Shown piece after piece: positions 57,116 to 64,000 of a stretch of 64,000 nt of DNA. Source of the stretch: Prototheca cutis (Eukaryota; Chlorophyta; Trebouxiophyceae; Chlorellales; Chlorellaceae); contig BCIH01000003.1 of assembly GCA_002897115.2 (NCBI GenBank), positions 506,232 to 570,231 of the forward strand, given 5' to 3'. The position numbers and the translations under genes are program-made. The stretch's first letter is position 1. Every line of letters begins with the position of its first letter. Under the pieces are notes generated by a model that had not been told where the DNA came from, searched no databases, and saw only the letters and a program-made list of their open reading frames with translations.

Positions 57116-58122
57116 TCATTGAGATGCAGGTATGAGTCCGTCCTTGTCAAGGCGCTCTAGAATCATGCCGGCCATGGCATCAACAGAGGGGTATGGGTCT
57201 CCATGCACGTGCATGTACCAGTCGTCCTCACTGTACTGGAGAGTGGCTAGCTGGGACGCAAGCAGCGTGGCCGGCATGAAATGGTTCTTCTGCCGGTGGC
57301 GCTCGGCGACCCGTGCCGCCAGCACGTCAGCGCCTGGGTCAAGCAGCACAAACAGCACAGGGTCGGCCGAGCCCTGCAGGCCAGTGCTGATGCGCTGGCG
57401 GTACGCTGGCTTCAGGCTGGAGCATGCGACCACGATACATGGCCTCCTGCGGGGTGGAAAGTGGGAGCGTGCTGTTGGGCAAGCCAAGGAGTTCAGCCGC
57501 CATGCCTTCTCTTTGGAGTCGTTTTCTGAGACAATTCAAAAATCTCCCAATCAGTACCTCAAAAAAAGGATTCTTCAGACATGCAGATAAGATCACTCAC
57601 TCTTTGAGCTTGGCCTGTGCAGCGTCAGTGAGACTGTCCAGCCAGGGCCACCGGTCTTCGTCTGTGAGTGGAATGCCCCCCATCATCTTCTCTGCAGAGG
57701 GGTGCACCGCAGTTTTATGAGGCGTGAGGGTTTGTATTGAATGAAGGTGCACGCCTCAGTCGTTCTTGTCGCTGCCAGTATACAGGATCTGCTGCNCAAG
57801 CCAGGTTCTCCAGGACGCCACCGCCACACCCCAACCCACCCCGATTGCTGTCTGGGTGATAGTCATCCCCTTCGAGAAAGCTGCAATGCAGTCTCTGAGC
57901 CAATTTTACGCCCAAGGAGCTGAGCGGGCGTGTGGTGAGGTTGGTGGGATTGGCGAGATATCGGCAGCCGCCCCCACATGGAGGGAGGATCTTTAACCCA
58001 CATNGGGNCCGGCTCACATCGTGCAATCCCGGGCCCACCCACCTTTTGCCGCAGCCCGAAACGCCACATAAAACAAGGGCAGGTTTAGGTGTCGCAGATG
58101 AGTGGGTTCGTACCGCCCTCAT
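57116..58122 (-). CDS. IDNK: Gluconokinase (GntK/IDNK family)
   Basis: Phosphorylates D-gluconate to 6-phosphogluconate with ATP. Minus-strand start MRAVRTHSSATPKPALVLCG at 58122 (an upstream Met at 58203 is also open). Walker A is VLCGVSGCGK-S, completed after the first intron by SLGVKLAQRLHCSFLEGDD. YHPDSNR then joins KMMGGIPLTDEDRWPWLDSL, the substrate-binding 'H..N..KM..G.PLtD.DR.PWL' signature, and TDAAQAKLKE. The last exon gives IVVACSSLKPAYRQRI (the CSALKxxYR motif), PVLFVLLDPGADVLAARVAE, KNHFMPATLLASQLATLQ (the HFMPxxLLxSQ(F/L)xTLE motif) and ends at 57116. About 200 residues, normal for the family. Confidence 0.88.
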
Positions 58123-58307
58123 TTGCACTGAACACCTCCGTTCGACCCGTTGGAGTGGCGCAACCGGTGAGCCCTGAGGACCGGCCGGGCTCCCCACGCG
58201 CATCGCATTCCCCGTCGGTCAGCTGCAGGGATTTTCAACCAACTGCAAAAAAACTCAACCAACTGTACTTGCAAAGTGATTGTCTAGCAGGCTCCTGTTC
58301 CAATCTG

Positions 58308-58924
58308 TACATTGCGGCAGGAAATGATGAAACCTTGTCGAGATTCGTCGACTCCCACCTGCACAGCAAGGGCATGTTTTTCAAACAAATTGCCTGTTGG
58401 ACCGCATTCCGCGGCTGCATCGCTCAGAGGATGGATTGGGTTCCTTCTTGGCACCAAGGCNCAGGTCGNNCCCAACNCANNCCNGNACNGCAGGNAGCAG
58501 NCACCCANNGTGGTGTGCNANGGGNTGCTGCNCTGCACCAACGAGNAGTGCNNNCCCCNAAANGGCGAGCATCGTCTCTGGANCNGAGACTTGATGGCGT
58601 GTCTGAACATGAGGCACATCGTGCAGAGCCTGCGGAAGGCAGGCCAGCGGCCTCTGCGCTTCCAGCGCCCAGCGCCAATGAACATCCATCCATCCATCCT
58701 GGGGGGTATAGCCTTCCCAACTGGGGGTGGGAACCCCCGGGGCTCTTTCCCGCCCCCGGAAAGGGAAAGCAGCCCCGGAGGTGGTCCATCATTGAGGTGG
58801 TCCACCTTCCTATTGCCCTGTGGGGGGTGACAATTCACAGCCATCAGTGATGCCCAGCAACCCCCGGGGTGATGTGACGCAGTTGCTGGCTGAGCTGGTT
58901 GCATTGTTTTGGCCCTGCATGGCA
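58308..58924 (+). mobile_element. Copy 4 of ~600-bp element with Fanzor/TnpB-like 3' remnant
   Basis: Plus-strand copy of 617 bp beginning TACATTGCGGCAGGAAATGATG and ending GGCCCTGCATGGCA. The coding half has many n's at 58459-58590 but still reads VVCxGxLxCTNExC, then GEHRLWxxDLMACLNMRHIV and SLRKAGQRPLRFQR, in the same frame. This agrees with copy 2 on the ending of the protein. An alternative frame at its 5' end reads NDETLSRFVDSHLHSKGMFF. The 3' half has the CCAGCAAC...GTTGCTGG hairpin. It sits between gluconokinase and Pcf11. Confidence 0.8.
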
Positions 58925-59116
58925 CCCCGATGCGTGACCAACTTGACTCACTCTCCCTGGTTTGCTGACCTGGCATGAGCCTTGCTTGGCATGTCTGACA
59001 TGCTGCTCCAGACACTCAAGATCACAGTGAGCCAGAGCGGAGTCAGACCAAGGACCGCATGATTTCCAGCCACAGGCACTCTTGCAAAACCCAGCCGAGA
59101 GGATGCATCACTGTGA

Positions 59117-62100
59117 TCACGCATCTGCAGCGGGGTTCTCCAGCTTGACGCGCTTCATGCTCGGCGAGAGCATTGTGGTCTCTTCTCCCTCGGCCTCCAG
59201 GTCACGCTTTACCGCGGCGTGCGCCGGCTCATCGACCACTGCAACAGGAGCTGAATCCTCGGCAGGAATGCTCTGCGCGGGCTCCTCCCCCGCCATCTTC
59301 TCGTCAACTTCTCCCATGGCCTTGCCGTTCTTGCCGTCGGCTGCAAAACTGGCGTCACCCGGCGCAGACAGGGCCGGCGGCACCATGCCGGCCTGGCCCA
59401 GCGAGCTTGCCAGCACAATAGACCCCGGCGCCACGCCATACCTGCGTGTGGTGGGTGGAACGGGGATTGTGGCTCGCCAATTTCCCAACGAGCGCCCCAA
59501 CTCCAGTCCCCAGACCGCCATGCTCGCGTGAGGGTGTACACGCAACGCTGCAGACATGCACCCNCCCGCCCGCCCGGCCAGCCGACAAGAAAAGCAAAAC
59601 ACTGACGTACTTGCGTGCTTCGTCGCCCTCCAGGCGCACGGCCCCGATGTACCGCCACTCCTGCCGGGCCTCGTCCCAGGCCTGCTCCAGGGCCTCTCCC
59701 GACAGCGCACAGCTCGTCTGGTCTTCGTCCACGGGAACGCTGGGCTCCTCGGCCGGCGTGCCGTCAGTGCCGTCGGCCGCGCCGCCATCCACAACAGTGA
59801 GGTCCACCGCGCCGTCGTCGCCGCCGGCATCTGCGCCGGCCGCCGGGGCCGCGGGCCCCGCCGCAGTGGCCAGCCAGGCGTCTGGCTCCACGTACCACAG
59901 CCGCGACATGCGCAGACTCGAGCCGCCACGGGCCGCGCGNCGAAGAAATAGCACATCCAGGAACGCCGACTTGGTGGCCGCCGTGGAGGACAACAGCCTC
60001 TGAACCGCACCGGGGTTGTCCCTCTGCAGCGCGGGGCGAGCATGTGTGTGTGCTGTGAGCGAACGCTGGGTTGTGTGCTGTCGTGCAAAGATGCTGGTAG
60101 AGTGCCCGAGTTGGAGTGGGGTTGAGTGGAAGGGTGGGGGGCAAGCTGGCCAGAAGGACCCATGCNCTGACATAAAATCCTGGCTGAGGCCGAACTGCCC
60201 TTTGGAAACTGCTGCAGCCTTGTTCCTTCACGTGGCATTGCATTTGCACCTGCTGCTACTGCAGGCCCATGCGCTGGGTATTTGAAGGGGTTCACCCCTG
60301 CTTCCCCGAGCTGGCGCCTTCCCATTGAGGTGGCTGCCTGCCCTGCTGGCCACCCCCCCGCTGGCACCCATGTCCGTGATCAGGTGCAGCTGCCATACGT
60401 CGCCCGACAACACCAGCCCCACTGGCGCAAACCCCCATGTGTTGCCACGCCTGGGAGGCCACGTGTGAGGGGAGCCCTTCTTTCCAGGACGCCACAACTT
60501 TGCTTGGCAGACAGCAGTCGCAGCGTGTTTCCGTTCAACATGGGATGAAGAGGCCCATCCAATGGCCAAGACCCAGGGGGACCCCTGCCGATCTCGGTCG
60601 CTTGCTCCGGGCATCGCACACGCCAAATCCCCACAGGAGTGACAAGCACGTGCAGCTGTGCCCACGGCAGCAGGTCGGCCTCCCACAAGGCCAAAGGCCC
60701 TGCCAACCCTTCCAAGGGCTGGCCCCCTCCCCCAACCGCCACCGCATGCAACTGGGCACATCTCTGCCGCCACCAACAGCCCCGGACAGAGAAAAAAAAT
60801 AATTCCAAGACATCCAACTTCCAACGAGGCCACCGCCGTCCACAGTACACGCACGCACCTTGACAATCTCTGGGGATAGGTCCGTGGTTGGAGGGTATTG
60901 CTGGCCGGCCGCTCCTCCAGCGCCGCCCGCTTGCCCCGCTCCTCCAAGGCCGCTCAAGACTCCCGAGGCCAGCAGTGATGACAGCAGGTCGGGCAGGGCC
61001 ACGGCCGGTGCTCCTGCCGTGGGCACCTTGGCCGGCGACGGGTCGCGTCGCCGTACGGGATGGCACATGCCCGGCGGCGGGGTGGGCAGCCGGCCCTCGG
61101 CACCCGACTCGACCGCAGACGCAGCCACCACTCGCGGCGCCTCGACCGGCGCCGGGGACGGCGTCCTGTGGGAGGCCGCCTGCGAGCCAATGTACCGGTG
61201 TCCGTAGCCATGCCGTCCGTGCGCAGTCTGCGGCTGTTCATACGCCGATGCCGTGCCATAGGTCGTCGCTCGTGCCGGTTCGTGCGCATACCCGGCCGTC
61301 CCCCCGGCCCGGTCGTCGTGGTGGTACTGCTGGTACCGCGAGTAGTCAGCACCGCGATACGCGGTGTCATACCCNGGTGCGTCCCAGTACCCCGGCGCCT
61401 GGGCTGCAGGCTCGGCCCGGCCATAGTCGAGCCATGCGCGGTCGGCCGGCTCGCTGTAGCCACCATACCCTCCACCGCCGCCAGAGTACCCGGCCCAGGA
61501 CTCGCCACCAGCGTAGGGAGCACGGCCGTACTCGTCGGATCCCCCGCCATACCCCGTGCCGTAAGACACAGTCGCGGGCTCTGGCGCGCCGTGATACTGC
61601 GGCGCTGGGTACTGCGAGCCGCCCGAGTACTGTGCTGGGCCATGCATCACGGCTCTCACTGCGGCCACGGTCTCTGGCGCAAACACACCCTCCCAAGTGG
61701 CGGCAAGCTTGCCGAGTGCCGAGCGTGAGATGCCTGCGTTCCATGACGCCTCAAATACCCCCGGGAGCAAAGGTGCAAAGTGTGCCTTGTACGGCTCCCC
61801 CACCATCTTGGCTATCGAGTCCAGGAGGTAGAGAGCAGGCAAACGCATGCCAGGTGGCGCCTGAGGGGTTGGGGCCAGTTCGGACAACATACACGGTGGT
61901 ACGTCTTCTCATCGCTGCACAGTGATGCAGGCAGTCTCATGCATGGCACCGTTAATGACCAAACCTCACCAGAGTTGGCCTCCCTCACCGTGAAGATGCG
62001 TTCGATGATGACGTCCGCCACGCCGGGCACGGCCTGAGGCCGGTTCTGGGCAGCATCCCGCGCAATTTCAGTCAGGGCGACAATGTTGCGCTTCTCGGGG

Positions 62101-62159
62101 GTGGTCAGATCCGCCACAAACCCACGAAACTCGGCCACGAAGCCCTGCGTAGGATCCAT
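59117..62159 (-). CDS. PCF11: Pre-mRNA cleavage complex II protein Pcf11
   Basis: Subunit of cleavage factor IIm that couples 3'-end cleavage to Pol II termination by binding the Pol II CTD. Minus-strand start MDPTQGFVAEFRGFVADLTT at 62159. The N-terminal CTD-interacting domain continues RNIVALTEIARDAAQNRPQA, VADVIIERIF, then MRLPALYLLDSIAKMVGEPY (the family's LPxxYLxDSIxKNVG) and KLAATWEGVFAPETV. A long Tyr/Gly/Ser/Ala-rich middle follows. The C-terminal region has STAATKSAFLDVLFL, RMSRLWYVEPDAWLA ('KWYxxxDxWL') and EALEQAWDEARQEWRYIGAV, the 'WDEExxEWxYxDAV' zinc-knuckle region. Here the expected CxxC reads CALS and no later His/Cys ligands are visible. It ends MKRVKLENPAADA at 59117. Confidence 0.87.
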
Positions 62160-63066
62160 CCCGGGCACGGCCTCCCGAGCTGCCTCCGTCACGGAAGCGT
62201 CGCAGCAGCTCCCGCGGCGCTGTCACGTTCTCCGAGCTCCGTCCCCAGAATACAGGCAAGAAACGGGCAGCGGTATTCCGCAGCACCAACGCGTCTGAGC
62301 ACCACGGGTTGAGACACGGTTGGCTTGATGGCCTTGCTGAGCACACAGCAGCAGGCGTGCTGTCAAAATCTCATGGTGCAAGGCCAATATTAATGGAAGG
62401 TACAGTAATGCTACGGAGCTTGGGGAAAGAAATGACGNGCCTAGAGACCTCCTCCCGTTCATCATGCGTGGTCGGGCGGATGTTGGGCAGATCGGGGGCG
62501 GTGACCAGGGAAGGTGGTTAGTGTTCCATGGATGCCCTGCATGAACGTGCAGGAAGGCNCATGTCCGACTTCCCTGGATACTCACAACGTGCAGTTGCAC
62601 ACACACACTGAACAGACATGCCTCACAAGGTGTGATGACAAGAGGATATCTTGGTATTGGTGTAGCGAGTTAGGGATGATTGGGGTGAGCATGCCTGAGA
62701 TGCTACGAACGACAGCCACCAAAACAAAGGCAGGCAACTGACCCGCCACGTCTCAAGCCTCCGAAGATTCCACATGACAGACCTTCCCAATTGATGCTTG
62801 TCCCCCAACCTGGATGAGCGGGCTGATAAGTGTCCTTGACGCAACGTACTGATTGCAGCTGGTGGTGTGCCTCTCGGGTCAAGCAAGGAAACAGTGCTCC
62901 CGCATGGCCACCCGCCTTGTCTCTTCCATGCTGCAGATTGGACACAAAGCTTCCTCATACATGATATTGCCGATCAAGTGCCCGTTTTCCTGGACAAAAC
63001 CGATTGGCAGCCCTATGACAACCCACAAGAAATGTGGCGTCCAATTGCAAGTCCAACAGTGCATAT
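62160..63066. other. Intergenic region upstream of Pcf11
   Basis: About 900 bp between the Pcf11 start and repeat copy 5. Several ORFs of 70-110 codons occur on both strands, but none shows conserved features or usable splice partners. It probably holds the Pcf11 promoter. Confidence 0.4.
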
Positions 63067-63663
63067 TACCATGCAGGGCAAGANTAATGCAACCAGCTCA
63101 GCAACAGCATCACATCACCCCGGGGGTCACTGGGCATCACTGATGGCTGCAAATTTTCACTCTGCAGGGCAATAGGAAGGTGGATGACCATCTTAATGAT
63201 GGACCACCTCCGGGGCTGTTTTTCCTTTCCGGGGGAGGGACGGAGCCCCCAGGATGCAAAACCCCTGTTTGGAAGGCTATGATCTCCCAGGATGGATGGA
63301 TGTTCATCAGCACTGCGGTGCTGGAAGCGCCGAGGCCGCTCGCCGGTCTTCCGCAGGGGACCTGCCCGATGTGCCTCATGTTCAGACATGCCATCAAGTC
63401 TCTGTTCCAGAGATAATGCTTGCCATTCGGGGGCTGGCACTCCTCGTTGGCGCAGCGCAGCAGTCCGTGGCACACCACCTCGGGCGTCTGCTTCCTGCAT
63501 GACCTGTCCTGCTGCCAAGAAGGAAGGAACCCAACCCATCCTCTGAGCGACACGGCAATGGAATGCGGCCCAACAGGCATTTTGTTTGGGAGGTATGCCC
63601 TTGCTGTGCAGGTGGGAGTCGATGAATNTCGACAAGGTTTCATCATTTCCTGCCGTTACTGTA
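63067..63663 (-). mobile_element. Copy 5 of ~600-bp element with Fanzor/TnpB-like 3' remnant
   Basis: Minus-strand copy of 597 bp; on its own strand it starts TACAGTAACGGCAGGAAATG and ends GCCCTGCATGGTA. It carries the longest open frame of the family: from MMKPCR through QTPEVVCHGLLRCANEEC to KHYLWNRDLMACLNMRHI, then a shift as in copy 1. The hairpin is partly decayed here (CCAGTGAC instead of CCAGCAAC). It lies between Pcf11 and the WD40 gene at the window end. Confidence 0.8.
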
Positions 63664-63707
63664 GAGAGCATCCGAGCACACCACACAGCAAGCAGGCCAT
63701 CAAGCAT

Positions 63708-64000
63708 TTACGGGGCACACAGCTGCCATGTGATGACTCTGCCATCCAGGCCTGCGGTGACAAATACACTACGCTGTCCTGGCACAGTCGACAGACTGCA
63801 AACGTGGCTGGTGTGGCCCGGTACAGTGGCAGTTGACTGCACCGCAACACCCGTCTGTCGCGCTCCGGCGCTCCTCCCCGCTCGTTTGTGCGCTGGGATG
63901 CCACTGTCAGCCGAGGCGCTGTCGTCTTGCTGCAGGCCCGCCAGCTCAAACATCCGGATTTTCAGCGCCAGGTTGGACGCCTTGACAGGCGGATTGTTGC
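63708..64000 (-). CDS. ARPC1: C-terminal fragment of WD40 protein, probably ARPC1
   Basis: Open at the right window edge; the gene continues beyond it. The visible 97 residues read NPPVKASNLALKIRMFELAG, a Ser/Asp/Ala-rich loop, then PGHTSHVCSLSTVPGQRSVF and VTAGLDGRVITWQLCAP before the stop at 63708. The loop followed by 'H...I......F.TSGLDGRVVIWDL' matches the last blade of the Arp2/3 subunit ARPC1, especially the plant form. Another WD40 protein is possible because only one blade is seen. Confidence 0.5.
   Translation of the reverse strand, partial: NNPPVKASNLALKIRMFELAGLQQDDSASADSGIPAHKRAGRSAGARQTGVAVQSTATVPGHTSHVCSLSTVPGQRSVFVTAGLDGRVITWQLCAP

Noticed and set aside
58312..58830. Alternative frames of the element's 3' half as extra protein
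   Set aside because: Frames beyond the RFQR ending differ between copies and stop at different places; conservation there is at DNA/RNA level only.
27241..63663. Repeat family considered as a CRISPR array or as a LINE/SINE
   Set aside because: Copies are kilobases apart with no short direct-repeat spacing, and there is no poly-A tail or Pol III promoter box at an end. The RuvC-III-like peptide and paired ends fit a DNA element better.

Overview
The window is nuclear DNA from a eukaryote with compact, intron-rich, GC-rich genes. Nearly every gene is split by introns of about 80-400 bp with GTGAG/GTGCG-type donors and TGCAG acceptors. Several genes point to the green lineage: a thylakoidal/plastid type I signal peptidase, a plant-type DDT-domain (DDR4-like) chromatin protein, an acyl-CoA oxidase with an N-terminal PTS2 motif, and a MoxR/RavA ATPase with a possible transit peptide. 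A unicellular green alga, perhaps a trebouxiophyte, fits best; that placement is inference. Single n's and one 975-base n run (36433-37407) mark unresolved assembly.

Layout. 161-12270: Sas10/Utp3 (-), an S6K-type AGC kinase (+), Prp18 (-), a TMEM161-like membrane protein (-), plastid signal peptidase (+), a small two-TM protein (-). 12592-23391: acyl-CoA oxidase (+), a short unknown protein (+), the DDT-domain protein (+), phosphopantothenate-cysteine ligase (-). 23998-32986: DCAF11/WDR23 (+), aladin (+), an MFS transporter (+), tRNA-Arg(CCU) (+). 33837-42420: RavA-like AAA ATPase (+, runs into the gap), a Yar1-like ankyrin protein (+), ABCF ATPase (-). 43141-58122: a divergent Sec23/Sec24-like protein (+), an MRM1-type rRNA methyltransferase (-), a CobW/ZNG1 GTPase with a His-rich insert (+), ERMP1-like M28 peptidase (-), gluconokinase (-). 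59117-64000: Pcf11 (-) and the 3' end of a WD40 gene, probably ARPC1 (-). The genes are ordinary housekeeping functions on both strands with no operon-like logic.

The most unusual content is a family of about 600-bp dispersed elements. There are four complete copies and one cut by the gap, all intergenic and all between 27 and 64 kb. Each has similar ends (imperfect terminal inverted repeat), the decayed C-terminal end of a TnpB/Fanzor-like RuvC nuclease (a Cys-containing HGLLRC segment followed by a WNRD...ACLN motif), and a conserved 3' non-coding half with hairpins. This layout resembles non-autonomous derivatives of Fanzor/TnpB transposons, whose guide RNA is drawn from the 3' end of the element. 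No intact Fanzor gene is visible in the window.

A second genome-wide pattern is a strong strand asymmetry inside introns. G or GT runs follow 5' splice sites and C, CA or C-then-A runs precede 3' splice sites, on the coding strand of genes in both orientations.
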